A DNA stretch of 64,000 bases from contig OV277859.1 in the NCBI GenBank assembly GCA_922989275.2, forward strand, positions 92,268,198 to 92,332,197, in the 5' to 3' direction. The translations under genes were made by a program, and so were the position numbers. The notes beneath the pieces were generated by a model, which had not been told where the DNA came from, did no database searches, and saw only the letters and a program-made list of their open reading frames with translations. This stretch comes from Gari tellinella. Lineage: Eukaryota; Mollusca; Bivalvia; Cardiida; Psammobiidae. This document shows positions 10,501 through 18,290 of this stretch, piece after piece; within the stretch, counting starts at the first letter, position 1; each line of letters starts with the position of its first letter.

Positions 10501-11125
10501 TGACGGCACCCGTCACAAATTAGCTTGTCGTCACAGGGGTTCATTGACGAGACTACATAATAAGTGGACATTTTAATAGAATAAAAATAATGTCGAGTGA
10601 CAAATAGCTTGAATCCAAATCAGACGCCGCGTTAAGCGGCTTCTGATCTGGATTCAAGCTGCTTGCAAATGTAAGCCAATACTTAATTTACACTCCCTAT
10701 AACGACTCCATCCGATCAACACACACAACCTGTGTCTCCCACTGGGTGTCATTGTACAGAGGGAGCACTTTGGTACATATTGCGAATTGATCCAGAGCAT
10801 AGTGTTCATGTATCTGCTTTCTAGTCTGGATCTGCACTGTCATGATACGTAGTGCCATTGCGATACTTTGTTGCTTATTCCTAGTTTCCTACCTGAAATC
10901 GTAAACTACGTGACAATGATTGGAAGGCGTAATCACCAAGGAATATTTAGCGTTGTCACCGCTACCACCTGCTGTGTATACAAGTTCTTTTCCTATTGTA
11001 AGTTCGCCTTGCTTTCTGTGCGTCACACATCGGTAAATCAGCCTAATTGCAATCTGGAACCATTCGATATATATCCATATAAATAACATTGAAGGCACTA
11101 AGATTAACACAAGAAACCACAGCAT
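1411..11125 (-). CDS. MaoC-like hotdog dehydratase/hydratase, membrane-anchored; six coding exons
   Basis: Minus-strand join of 10893-11125, 8970-9118, 7159-7255, 6190-6332, 4973-5170 and 1411-1595; 1005 nt, 334 residues plus TAG. Every junction is GT-AG and the split codons rejoin in frame. The protein starts with a hydrophobic anchor (residues 1-30). Residues ~124-160 carry a PLGLIHIRQ block, ~161-207 the first hotdog half, and ~208-273 the catalytic half with GDFNPHHL (Asp236, Asn238, Pro239, His241) and RPIAHGMWT (254-262). The C-terminal strand block has FKRPLF and ends GIPHLVGSLRID. In the MaoC/hydratase-2 family the D-x-N-P-x-H motif hydrates enoyl-CoA or enoyl-thioester substrates. 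Both catalytic residues are kept, so activity is plausible; substrate and organelle are unknown. The ATG at 11125 is the first after an in-frame TAA 15 bases upstream. Non-coding 5' exons cannot be excluded. Confidence 0.9.
1705..1952 (+). mobile_element. Family A MITE, copy A3
   Basis: Like A2 but with a 7-base insertion (ATAACGT) after the left terminal repeat. It lies in intron 5 and forms the inner edge of the duplicated block. Confidence 0.87.
2088..3287. mobile_element. 1.2-kb TIR element with TACTCAC ends
   Basis: TACTCACGGAATTTAAAAAC at the left matches the reverse complement of the right end over about 27 bp (2088-2114 and 3261-3287), and TA flanks both sides. No transposase is recognisable. 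Inside are unidentified short open frames: 2283-2465 minus (60 codons, with a TTTTCAG acceptor-like site before DSRGIAVVVDK), 2886-3077 minus (63 codons), and a plus 26-codon frame at 2772-2849 that runs to CAG|GTAATT. These could be captured exon pieces or chance. Confidence 0.7.
3295..3831. mobile_element. 537-bp TTAA element with tRNA-like core, copy 1
   Basis: Ends AGGGACTCGCAACCGGATGG and CCATCTGGTTGCGAGTCGCT are imperfect inverted repeats of ~23 bp. TTAA flanks it at 3291-3294 and 3832-3835. Nearly identical to the copy at 9534-10070 and exactly the same length. The TTAA target is that of the piggyBac superfamily. No transposase, so it is non-autonomous. Confidence 0.9.
3613..3697 (+). 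other. tRNA-like sequence inside the 537-bp element
   Basis: TGGTCTAAGCGG resembles a polymerase III A box, and GGTTCGAATCC 40-50 bases later is a perfect B box. GGTCC...GAGACC could pair as a weak acceptor stem. The spacing is longer than in an ordinary tRNA (Leu/Ser-like variable region), and poly-T (TTTTTTTT) follows at 3701, a possible Pol III stop. Folding as a true tRNA is doubtful. Confidence 0.55.
3832..3994 (+). mobile_element. Family E MITE, right part; host of the preceding insertions
   Basis: TTAAGGTTGAATTTT...AAAATGACAAACAG continues the family E consensus and ends TAGGGTTTAATGCGTTAA. A possible left end (GTTGACCCATTGACTGAAAC at 2066-2085) lies on the far side of the 1.2-kb and 537-bp elements, so this copy seems to have been split by both. 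Confidence 0.55.
4048..4409 (+). mobile_element. Family C MITE, full length (C1)
   Basis: AGTGTTCCCTCCCTACAACG start and GTAGAAAGGGGCGCTG end form the terminal inverted repeats. The internal hairpin at 4252-4316 is GCTTGAATCCAGATCAGACG and its mirror, with one T-for-G mismatch (GCATCTGATC). Confidence 0.85.
4484..4714 (-). mobile_element. Family P MITE, reverse orientation
   Basis: Ends AAAGGGTTAA at the right; centre TTAAAGTAAAGCAGAATATG facing GCGCATTCTATTTTACTTTC. Inside intron 5, next to exon 5. Confidence 0.7.
4973..5170 (-). CDS. MaoC-like gene, exon 5 (catalytic motif)
   Basis: Codes for residues 208-274. It contains GDFNPHHLYP and GYKRPIAHGMWTLAR, the most diagnostic part of the gene: Asp236 and His241 match the catalytic pair of R-specific enoyl hydratases. 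The acceptor is TTTTCTTAAG|ATACAG and the donor is ACAGG|GTATGT. Intron 5 that follows is 3377 bp and contains five mobile elements. Confidence 0.93.
5320..5515 (-). mobile_element. tRNA-derived SINE
   Basis: Read on the minus strand it opens GGGCGGCGGCAGTAGTCCAG, followed by an A-box-like AGTCCAGTGGTAATG and a B box GCGTTCGATCC. The body contains TTCTTGAGCAAGATATTTAC and GAACTGCTCCTGACGAC, the kind of conserved core shared by several metazoan tRNA-SINE superfamilies. Lies in intron 4. Confidence 0.75.
5565..5880. mobile_element. Degenerate family E MITE
   Basis: TTCACCTTAATTTTCGAATG, a TCTAGTCCATTTTTAGGGTT block, and a damaged hairpin around CAAACAGTTTAGACAC and CTGATCAGGATCGGCAC. Ends are not clear. 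Confidence 0.4.
5985..6050. repeat. Near-perfect 66-bp hairpin cassette
   Basis: GCAAACAGTTTGGATCCAGA and its mirror around GCCGCGTATCGCGGC. It stands in intron 4 without clear family D ends around it. Confidence 0.85.
6190..6332 (-). CDS. MaoC-like gene, exon 4
   Basis: Codes for residues 160-208. The acceptor is TTGTTTAG|GGAAGC and the donor is GAAG|GTATGA. The product reads EAVRGVEVDIYLRIVV then CVWEGTVTLFSR, the beta-rich first half of the hotdog. The frame is open across the full 143 nt and joins without a shift on either side. Confidence 0.9.
6381..6623 (+). mobile_element. Family E MITE (E1)
   Basis: TTAA at 6377 and 6624. Hairpin ACAAACAGTGCAGACACTGA...CAGGGTCTACGCTGTTTAC with inner arms GAGGGCTCCTGAGCCCTC. 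In intron 3. Confidence 0.75.
6862..7114 (+). mobile_element. Family E MITE (E2)
   Basis: TTAATACATTCACCCTCTGA start (TTAA 6858) and GGGTTGAATGTGTTAA end (TTAA 7115). Hairpin loop arms AGGGCTCCTTTAGGAGCCTT. In intron 3. Confidence 0.78.
7159..7255 (-). CDS. MaoC-like gene, exon 3
   Basis: Short 97-nt exon for residues 128-160. A pyrimidine-rich tract (TTATTTTCTCCATTTAAG) precedes it and the donor is TACAG|GTACAT. Joined to exon 2 it gives SPLGLIHIRQ, a block typical of MaoC-type proteins. It lies between two piggyBac-like MITEs (family E at 6862 and family P at 7284). Confidence 0.88.
7284..7535 (+). mobile_element. Family P MITE
   Basis: CCCGTAGCCTGTATCTACTT start and TAGGTAATTGGTTAA end. 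Hairpin TTAAAGCATGTTGAACGTAA facing TTACGTACAGCCTGCTTTAA. In intron 2. Confidence 0.72.
7975..8092. repeat. 118-bp palindrome
   Basis: GTGCTCATTATTTATCATTT faces AAAATGATAAATAATGAGCAC, with a second arm pair AATATGACGC/GCGTCATATT around CTCACCAAGGCTC. CTATATA repeats lie outside both arms (7890, 8107), so the mobile unit may be about 7885-8113. Confidence 0.8.
8215..8468 (+). mobile_element. Degenerate family E MITE
   Basis: ATTCTCCCCTGACAAACC start, AATATATTGCAAAATGACAA before a broken hairpin (GTGCATGTCACGACC / TCAGCGTCTACACAG), ending TAGAGTTCAATGTTTTAA. Confidence 0.5.
8740..8895 (+). mobile_element. Family F MITE, left-truncated
   Basis: Right end GTCATAGAGAGATTTTACTG then TA. Hairpin arms GACAGTAAAACAGAAAGCTC / GAGCTTTCTGTTTTACTGTC around CTTTTGGAG are perfect. 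Ends ~75 bp before exon 2 of the MaoC-like gene. Confidence 0.7.
8970..9118 (-). CDS. MaoC-like gene, exon 2
   Basis: Codes for residues 79-127, beginning INRENLRKYK and ending FCLSPL. The acceptor is ACACCAG|AATTAACC and the donor is a strong CTAG|GTAAGT. The exon enters in phase 2 and leaves in phase 1, matching both neighbours. YGETLFFQLLLKAIT looks like the amphipathic segment that leads into a MaoC fold. Confidence 0.88.
9534..10070. mobile_element. 537-bp TTAA element with tRNA-like core, copy 2
   Basis: TTAA at 9530-9533 and 10071-10074. Inside it differs from copy 1 by only a few substitutions (for example GAAGTT for GAGGTT near 9781). Removing it restores CGCCTTAAGGCGC, the intact hairpin tip found in other family P and K copies, which proves the target and duplication. 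Confidence 0.93.
9852..9936 (+). other. tRNA-like sequence, second copy
   Basis: Base-for-base like 3613-3697: A-box-like TGGTCTAAGCGG, B box GGTTCGAATCC, and a T run directly behind at 9940. The preservation of both boxes between copies fits recent spread. Confidence 0.55.
10284..10769 (+). mobile_element. Family C MITE with an internal insertion (C2)
   Basis: CAGTGCTCCCTCTCTACAAC start and ACAGAGGGAGCACT end. Hairpin GCTTGAATCCAAATCAGACG near 10608. About 110 extra bases (10452-10560) sit between two copies of ATAAGT and carry GACGGCACCCGTCAC; they are absent from other family C copies. Confidence 0.8.
10893..11125 (-). CDS. MaoC-like gene, coding exon 1 (start and membrane anchor)
   Basis: Encodes residues 1-77 plus two bases of codon 78. 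The start is MLWFLVLILVPSMLFIWIYI, a strongly hydrophobic stretch followed by basic residues (RLIYRC..HRK), so it reads as a signal anchor or N-terminal membrane segment rather than a cleaved peptide. The donor is CAG|GTAGGA at 10892. A TTG five codons upstream is open but is preceded directly by TAA, so the ATG is preferred. Intron 1 (9119-10892) holds family K, C and TTAA elements. Confidence 0.8.
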
Positions 11126-11376
11126 GTTAATTGCCAATTACCAACAAAGCTACTTTCAGTTTTAAAGTTAAACCGGTGTAAAGGTAAATATAGTTATTTC
11201 CGCATGATCTACATGGGAAATAACTGTGATTAAATATTATTTGGCAATGTCTAGATTTGTTTACCTTGGCAAGGAAAGTCACTCCTATTTCGTTCGTACA
11301 ATAGCAGCGGTAGAAAAGATGTAAACCACTGGTACAAGATTGTGCTTCTTTAACTAGTCACAGAAAATAATTCTCC
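11126..11376 (-). other. Region upstream of the MaoC-like start codon
   Basis: No repeat recognised and no TATA box at a convincing distance. It should hold the 5' UTR and perhaps the core promoter, but an untranslated first exon further right cannot be ruled out. Confidence 0.3.
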
Positions 11377-11570
11377 TTAACCCATTACCCCATAGCCTGT
11401 TTGCAGGCGCATTCTGCTTTACTTTCAACCTGCTTTTAGGTACATTTTTATAGGATATAGAAACTATTTCTTACTGCACATATTCGTGACTGTATAAATA
11501 GGGATTGTATCCTTACGTGGAGGAATAAATTAATGGCATTAAAAGGTGTATTAATGGGGTAATTGGTAAA
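11377..11570 (+). mobile_element. Family P MITE with half a hairpin
   Basis: TTAACCCATTACCCCATAGC start and GGGGTAATTGGTAAA end. The left hairpin arm is deleted: CCTGTTTGCAGGCGCATTC jumps straight to the right arm. Confidence 0.75.
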
Positions 11571-11654
11571 CAGACTAAAAATGTAATTTTCAATTGATTT
11601 CCATAGCAAAACCTGACATACACTGCCTTCAATGTCGTCTCATGATCTATAACT

Positions 11655-11760
11655 CAATCACTCCTTTTGAAACTTTGAAACTTTATTGAAATATATCTGT
11701 ATAAGGTCCACTACCGTGGACATCATTAACATTTATACAAATAGAAAACATACATATCAA
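11655..11760 (-). mobile_element. 3' end of a non-LTR retrotransposon, antisense
   Basis: TTTTGAAACTTTGAAACTTT on the plus strand is the reverse complement of an AAAGTTTC-repeat tail, followed by TTATTGAAATATATC (a tail with AATAA on the minus strand). No coding part attached. Confidence 0.5.
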
Positions 11761-11888
11761 TAGAGAGGTCATTAGTTGGGAATACGCAAATTCATTTGAA
11801 ATTTTTATAATTTGTAATAAAGCCTAAATAAAAAGTATTTCTTATGAATAAACAAATGTTAACCAAAATTTTTTCCATATATAGTCAT

Positions 11889-12113
11889 ATATCCTGAAAC
11901 GTTTAATGGACAATTTAATTTCCATTAAAGAATAGTCCATTTCAGTGACCATTTATGTATCATTTTAACAATAGATTGCACAATGACAAACAGTTCATGC
12001 CCTAATAAAAATTCCTTTGATCAGGGTCTACACTATTTGCATGAAACAATCATTCTGTTCACAGATACACTATTTGTTAATGACGAGTATACTCGTAGCT
12101 AGGGTTGAATGTG
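11889..12113 (+). mobile_element. Family E MITE, ends partly lost
   Basis: CATTTATGTATCATTTTAAC, CACAATGACAAACAGTTC, a damaged hairpin (TTTGATCAGGGTCTACAC) and the right end TAGCTAGGGTTGAATG. Confidence 0.6.
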
Positions 12114-12301
12114 ACAGCCATTAGTAATATTGATTTTGCCCACGACTCTACTAATTACTCCCACTTAAATCCCAACATGATCTGCACATAATGAAGCAAT
12201 TTTATACTTCTTAAGCCCAGAACCATTGTTAGGCTAATCTCCTGTCAACATCGTCATCAGCTGCAAGTTTTGTCTAATAAAGTCTGAAACTCTTCAATAT
12301 A

Positions 12302-12638
12302 CAGCGCTCCTTCTATACAACGACACCCTATGGGAGACAAAAAAATGTGTGCGTTGATCGGAGGGAGTCGTTATAGGGATGGCACTTGGCTTACATTTGC
12401 AAACAGCGTAACGCGGCGTCTGATCTGGATTCAAGCTGTCTGTCACTTCTCATTTAGTTATTTTTCTGTCAAAATGTCCATTTTGTAACTTTGAGAAAAA
12501 TAGCAGACGACAATTTTAGGCAGACGACATTGCAGCCGTGAATAAGTTGGACATGGCTCTCTTGCTTTGGGAAGAGCGACACGCGTTGTTGTAAGGAGGG
12601 AATCGTTGTTTGGAGGGCCGTTGTAGAGAGGGGGCACA
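12302..12638 (-). mobile_element. Family C MITE, reverse orientation (C3)
   Basis: CAGCGCTCCTTCTATACAAC start and TTGTAGAGAGGGGGCACAG end. The left half of the hairpin is missing: AAACAGCGTAACGCGGCG leads directly to TCTGATCTGGATTCAAGC. Confidence 0.8.
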
Positions 12639-13689
12639 GAAACAGAATCTGAATGACAAACAGTGAAGGGGTTTATACCAAAAGTAGAATTATTGCATTT
12701 TGTAGTGCAATCGCTGTAATCTGGGTTCCTTTCACTTCCAATGACGTCATTAGGATCAGGATCAATACTGTTTGCCACTTGTTTTCAAATTATACTGCCT
12801 TAGAAATAACTTTGAAACGACATTGCAGACAGCAATACTATAGCAGAGTACACTATAGCGGCGAAGGGGTAAAAACGCTCACGATGAATTTGAGCATGAA
12901 AGGGTTAAAACCGGACGACTCTTAAAGTGCACCATTTTTGTCAGAACTCAAAGAATTTTTAAACTATAGTTTCCAGTTACGTACTGTCTAGTTTTAAACA
13001 GTGTAGATCTTGATCAGAAGGCTCAAAATAAATTGATTGTTCTGACTATTCATTTTAATCTGAATGGCGAGAGTGTTAAGAGCCTGACCAGACCACGGGT
13101 TATCCGGCATCTGATCTTGCTTCAAACGGTTTGCAATGAAAATTATTGTTTTTATAGATCTGATATAAATGAATTTAGATTGTGAAGGTCATGTAGTGCA
13201 TTTCAACATGTATGGTTTGTTTATTCTTTACTTAGACTGATTCTGCATTATATTAAGGTGTTTTACCATTTATAATGGTTGTAAGTGTTTTCCAATAATA
13301 GAACAGTGTGTCACTTCTGAACGACTTTTGTTATTTTTTGTCCATTTATTACTACTCGGGTACCATTTTACAGGTGAAATAAATCCAATTTGCGCACACA
13401 CTATCAATGGCGATTTTTAATACATGATAGAACACATCTTAAAGGACCAAAATATGTTAACCGCGTTTCTTTTGCAATTTGTTTTAGGTTTGGCGAATTT
13501 TTCACCTATCTGTCCTGGACTATTAGTATTAACGCGGTTATTGAGAAAGAATGGCGTCTTCTCCGCTGTAGAACGACCGTTTTTCATATAAAAAGCATCA
13601 CTGTTATATTATCGTATGTTTTAAAGATGTCGTCTGCATGGAGTTAGTTCTCAAACTAACCTGATTTGTGCATTTTGACGAATGAACTA
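12639..13689. other. Intergenic stretch of worn MITE pieces
   Basis: No gene seen. 12763-12905 is a family D right part (GCGGCGAAGGGGTAAAAACG to AAAGGGTTAAA). 13079-13134 is a broken family A hairpin, and 13530-13570 resembles a family A right end (GAGAAAGAATGGCGTCTTCT then CCGCTGTA). The open frames here follow these repeats. Confidence 0.4.
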
Positions 13690-13990
13690 TGGATTGTAAA
13701 ACAGGGTTGAATATGACCAGACGTCTCGTTACTCGGCGTCTAATTTGGATCCAAACTAATTCAAATAAAAGTAGAGTCAATCTTAGCAGTAAAAGGTGTC
13801 AACCTCTTAGAGTACTGATCGGGACTTGACTACTATTTGCAAACAGTTTGGATCCAGATCAGACGCCGCGTCACGCGGCGTCTGATCAGGATCCAAACTG
13901 TTTGCCACTCGTGTAGATGTTTCATCGGTCAAAATGTCTTAAGTCTAATTTTGAAAAATTAAAAGCAAACGACAACACAGAAGCAGACGA
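13690..13990. mobile_element. Family D-type fragment with 66-bp hairpin
   Basis: The hairpin at 13839-13904 (GCAAACAGTTTGGATCCAGA ... GGATCCAAACTGTTTGC) is nearly perfect. It is followed by GTCAAAATGTCTTAAGTC and AGCAGACGATATTTC, the family D/C inner sequence. A second broken arm lies at 13716-13760. Confidence 0.6.
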
Positions 13991-14166
13991 TATTTCAACA
14001 GCCGTAGAGTTGAAGGATAATGAATATGTGTTGAAAGGATATCACGGTAAAACGGAAGTTGAAAGTAATTAATGGCGGCGAATATACTCTCTGTATCCCG
14101 GTACCATAAATAGTCCAAGAAGAATTTATTTCCTGGGAGTTAAACGGAAACCAGCATGGTATACTA

Positions 14167-14361
14167 CAGTTGATCTTCGATATCTCGAACTCGGTTAAAT
14201 CGAACATACCCGTATTTCAAAATTAAAACGTGGCTTGGTCACGTTTTAACTTTGAAATATGGGTATGTTCGACTTAACCAAGCATGAAATTATGCAGTTT
14301 ATTTGTCGAACTATATGATAATTCGAGTTACAAGCGAGTGCGAGATATCGAAGCTCAACTG
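14167..14361. mobile_element. Family G MITE, pogo-like ends (G1)
   Basis: CAGTTGATCTTCGATATCTC start and GAGATATCGAAGCTCAACTG end, each next to TA. The centre AAAACGTGGCTTGGTCACGTTTT is itself a hairpin. CAGT..AAC ends with a TA target are usual for pogo/Tigger-type elements. Confidence 0.8.
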
Positions 14362-14415
14362 TATTTCCATTCTTCAACACCATCCTGCTTACAGTGGGAC
14401 AAATCATATATTTTA

Positions 14416-14680
14416 ACTCTTATCCTGCGGTGATATCGTCTGCTTTTGAATTGTCGTCTGTAAAATGTGTTATATTTAGATTAAACCATTTTTAAGCAAA
14501 CAAATCTTAAAGAGGAGTGTCAAACAGTATGGATTCAGATCAGACGCCGTGTTGCGCGGCGTCTGATCTGGATTCAATCTTTGCAAATGTAAATCAGGTT
14601 TCCTCCCTATAACAACTCCCCCCGAACAACGCACACATTTTTGTGTCCCATTGGGTGTCGTTGTAGAGAGGGAGCGCTGT
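14416..14680. mobile_element. Chimeric MITE: family D left half, family C right half
   Basis: The left part (AACTCTTATCCTGCGGTGAT, GTCGTCTGTAAAATG, GAGGAGTGTCAAACAG) is family D. After the hairpin the sequence is family C (AAATGTAAATCAGGTTTCCT, CCCTATAAC, GTAGAGAGGGAGCGCTG). The switch falls within the shared hairpin. Confidence 0.7.
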
Positions 14681-14812
14681 AAATCTATTTGGTGAGATGA
14701 TACATGTATTTGCTAGACTGAAAAATATAAATATAATCGTTTAAAACCACTCTTTCCGTCCACTGATTAATTTTGTATGATCAAGAAGTTTTAGAATCCA
14801 AGAGAAATTATA

Positions 14813-15017
14813 CAGTGGAGAAGACGAATTTCCACTGCACACAATTTGGAATCAGATCAGACGACAAGGAACCCGGCGTCTGATCAAACTCTAAACAAAT
14901 GCATTTTGTAAGATTAAAATGAATTGTCATAAAGTGGTATTATTTTTTCTACAATTTATTGCGATGCGTTTGCGTTCGTTTGCATTTAAAAGGGTAAGAA
15001 TAACGTGTTCTCCACTG
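14813..15017 (+). mobile_element. Family A MITE, diverged (A4)
   Basis: CAGTGGAGAAGACGAATTTC start, TA-flanked. Hairpin weakened (AATCAGATCAGACGACAAGG ... GTCTGATCAAACTC). Ends GTAAGAATAACGTGTTCTCC. Confidence 0.8.
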
Positions 15018-15225
15018 TACAAAGATAAATAGTTACAGAAATTCGAAACATGATAACGAATGGCGACGGGAACTGTTCTTTTTTAGAAACTGTACTTTCT
15101 CATTTTGAATAACTATCGACCAAGAAGACGCTTGCGGTGATTTTTAAAGTCGACTCTTCCTGTTTTGAAAATAAAATCAATTGATATTGCCTCATGAGAT
15201 ACGAGCTTGTGCACTAGTTTACCTT

Positions 15226-15350
15226 TATGACTAACAGTGAAGACCCTGATCAGTGTGCTCCTCAATCAGCCTTCTAATCATATTCTACACTCTTTGTAAA
15301 TGGTGATTATATTGGTTTCCCGCACCGTAATGTTTATTAATCAACCACAA
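15226..15350. mobile_element. Family E remnant
   Basis: ATGACTAACAGTGAAGACCC TGATCAG then GTGCTCCTCAATCAGCC; the right arm is decayed (TCATATTCTACACTCTTTG). Confidence 0.45.
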
Positions 15351-15431
15351 AGGGTTAAATAATATTTGCGGATTAGCCAGGAACAAATAAAAACGAGTTG
15401 CATGTATTTGATATACAGTAAAGCCCATACT

Positions 15432-15613
15432 ACAAGTAAAACCTCCCTATTACGATCGTCAAAATGTGCTGATGCTCAAGCTTTTAAGACAGGTGACTGC
15501 TTAAAGCAAGATGAATGTAAAACAGAAAGCATCTAAAGAAGCTTCCTGTGTTACATTCATCTTGCTTTAAGCTGTCCATTTTCTGTTTTAGTGGTCGTTA
15601 AGTAAATGTTTTA
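15432..15613. mobile_element. Family F MITE
   Basis: AAGTAAAACCTCCCTATTAC start. Hairpin GCAAGATGAATGTAAAACAG facing GTTACATTCATCTTGCTTTAA. The right end TGGTCGTTAAGTAAATG is diverged. Confidence 0.65.
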
Positions 15614-15628
15614 CATGTACATGTAGTG

Positions 15629-16003
15629 CAGTGCTCCCTCTCTACAACGACACCCAATGGGAGACAAGTGTGTGTGTGTGTGTGTTGTTCGGAGGGAGTC
15701 GTTATAGGGAGGGAAAATTAAAACTATGCTTACATTTGCAAACAGCTTAAACCCAGATCAGACGCCGCGTAACGCGGCGTCTGATCTGGATTCAAGCTGT
15801 TTGTCGCTCGTCATTATATCTATTCTATCAAAATGTCCAATTATAAGTAACTTTGGGAAAAAAATAGCAGACGACAATTTTATGCAGATGAGATTGCATC
15901 AGTAAAAGCGTTAGATATAATTGTTCTGTTTAGGGAACTGCGGCAAGGGTCGTTGAAAGGAGGGATTCGTTGTTGGGAGGGCCGTTGCAGGGAGGGAACA
16001 CTG
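15629..16003 (-). mobile_element. Family C MITE, nearly complete (C5)
   Basis: CAGTGCTCCCTCTCTACAAC to TTGCAGGGAGGGAACACTG. Hairpin at 15738-15802 with CGCCGCGTAACGCGGCG tip. Contains a (GT)n run at 15666-15684. Confidence 0.88.
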
Positions 16004-16296
16004 TAAAACATCTGAAACATGAATTACTTTCCATATGGAAGGCAGATGCTGCTTTACTAAAATGAAATTAGAGAATACTGCTCTTTCTGGAGCTTTCTGA
16101 TTTATTTTCTATTTCCCATCCTGCTTTAACATGTTATATGTCAATTATTTCATAACATAGTGTTGTTTTAATGGAGATAGTTACTGTGTTTTACAATGGG
16201 GAATAATAATAACCAGACTTTCGGCTACTCTTTCCTAAATATCACATGAGTTCAATGAGTAAATCAGACACTATTTACGTTATCTCCATGAATACA

Positions 16297-16502
16297 CAAT
16301 AGAACCTCTCTATTACGACAACTACATTTTATCAAATATTAGTTGTTTAAGACAGGTGAATGCTTAAAGCAATGTGAAAGTGAAACAGAAAGCTCCTACA
16401 GGAGCTTTATATTTCACTTTTACACTGCTTTCAGCTGTCATCTGTCTTTTATACTGGTAATTAGCCTTCTTTTTTAGTGGTCGTAATAGAGAGGTTATAC
16501 TG
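16297..16502. mobile_element. Family F MITE (F2)
   Basis: CAATAGAACCTCTCTATTAC start and GTAATAGAGAGGTTATACTG end. Hairpin AAGTGAAACAGAAAGCTCCT around a CCTACAGGAG tip. Confidence 0.82.
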
Positions 16503-17030
16503 TACTCATTTCTTTTTATCTTTCTTATTTATAACTCAACCGAAGAAACTAGTTCCACTTTATACAGTCATGGATACGTATCCTAACAAACATTTTATAT
16601 ATCCTATAAAATGATTGCTTAAAGCCGCATTGTGTTTTTGAGAAACCTGCATAAAACGGTTGTTTGGGTCCCATTTGAACTACGTATGACGTGATTCTTT
16701 CACAAAAACCGGCTTTATCTAAGAAATTTTTATTTATAATATTTTTGTGCTGCACAAATTAAAAAGCCTCCCTTGTAAATGGAAAGAAGGACAACTCTGT
16801 AAAAACAGGGCTCCAGATAACGGAAGTATTTCGAAAAACTAAAATCTTTATTTCTGCTTTTAAACCCAATGGTGTCATACTCATTAAAATTGCCTCGAAG
16901 AGACGGTTTAATCAGTAGTAACACCATAGCATTCGGTGCTGAAATGAGTGAGAAAATGTTAGATTAGTTCAGATTACTCCCGGTTACATGTGTACGAGTA
17001 TAGCTGGAGCACTGAGAATTACCCTGTTAA

Positions 17031-17235
17031 CCCTTATTCTGCTGCACAGACGTCTGCTTTGACATTGTCGTCTGCAAAATTTGTTCAGTTTAGATTTATG
17101 CATTGTTTTAATTAAACAAACCTTAAGACGAGTGTCAAACAGTTTGGAACCAGATGAGACGCCGCGTTACGCGGCGTCTTTCTAGATTCAAACAGTTTGT
17201 AAACTCCCGTAAAGTTACGACCAATGGGCACAGGG
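17031..17235 (+). mobile_element. Family D MITE nested in the 1.94-kb element
   Basis: TTAACCCTTATTCTGCTGCA start and GCACAGGGTTAAA end, TTAA at 17027 and 17236. Hairpin tip CGCCGCGTTACGCGGCG with the right arm shortened (GTCTTTCTAGATTC). The same insertion is in copy 2 of the composite, so it predates the composite's spread. Confidence 0.8.
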
Positions 17236-17296
17236 TTAAACACTACTTGATCCAGTGACAACGTGTACATATTATTCACCATGGGTAAGCGATTAA

Positions 17297-18290
17297 AAAC
17301 ATTACGGAGGATCTATACCTTGAGCTTGCTGAACATGACTGTTTCAGCCTTGTCCGCTCTCTAACTCAAACACTTCTTTTTTGATCTTCACCAATCTTGC
17401 TACAAATGTTTATTAGTATAGAATCTAGGTCAGGTTCAATAACTAGCAAAATCGCATGAGGCATGTCTGAGTTATTGTCCTTGAATAATTAAAAAATGAC
17501 TCGTTCAGCATTTTCTGCTCTCTAACACAAACACTTTTTATTGGATCTTCACCAATCTTGCTGACAACGTGTATTGGTATTAAATCTAGGCCAAGGAAAA
17601 AAAGTATTTGTGTTAGAGAGCAAAAAATGGTGAAACAGTCCTTTTTAATACATAAAGGGCAATAACTAAGATAATCCTTATGGGAATTTGGTAATAATCA
17701 CACTGGACCTAGATTTTATATAAATAAAGCATTTCAGCAAGTTTGGTGAAGATCCGATGAAAACTATTTGTGTTAGAGAGCAAAAAAGGCTGAAACAGCC
17801 ATTTTTTAATAACTAAAGAGCTATTACTCCAACATGCCTGTTGCGATTTTAGTAGGATTCAAACCTAACCTTGATTTTATATTAATGAAAACTTTCAGCA
17901 AGTTTGGTGAAGATTAAAAAAAAAGTATTTGTGTTGGAGAGCAAAATTTGCTGAAAACAGTCATTTCTAATACATAAAGGGCAAAAACTCAGATCTGCCA
18001 AATGCGATTTTAGTAATAATCAAACTAGACCTAAATTTTATATGAATTAATATTTTCAGCATGTTTGGTGAATATCCGATAAAAGCTGTTTGTTTTAGAG
18101 TGCAAAAATGACTGAAACAGTCATTTTTTATTAATAAACAGGCAATAACTCAAAAATACCTTATGCGATTTTAGTAGTATTCAAACTAAACCTTGATTTT
18201 ATATCAATGAACATTTTCAGCAAGTTTGTGGAAGATCGGTTAAAAATATTCGAGTTAGAGAGTGGACAAAAAAGTGTGATAGTCTAACTG
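17297..18290. repeat. Tandem array of ~160-bp units that reverses direction
   Basis: Two units run with CTCTCTAACTCAAACAC (about 17356 and 17516). From ~17605 four or five units run in the other direction with GTGTTAGAGAGCAAAAA (17605, 17768, 17930, 18090, 18247). Each unit also has TTCACCAATCTTGCT or its complement. The whole can fold on itself. Confidence 0.8.

Noticed and set aside
14167..14361. Possible CRISPR-like repeats because of the many near-identical palindromes
   Set aside because: Copies are dispersed, not regularly spaced, and sit inside TIR elements in a spliced eukaryotic genome.
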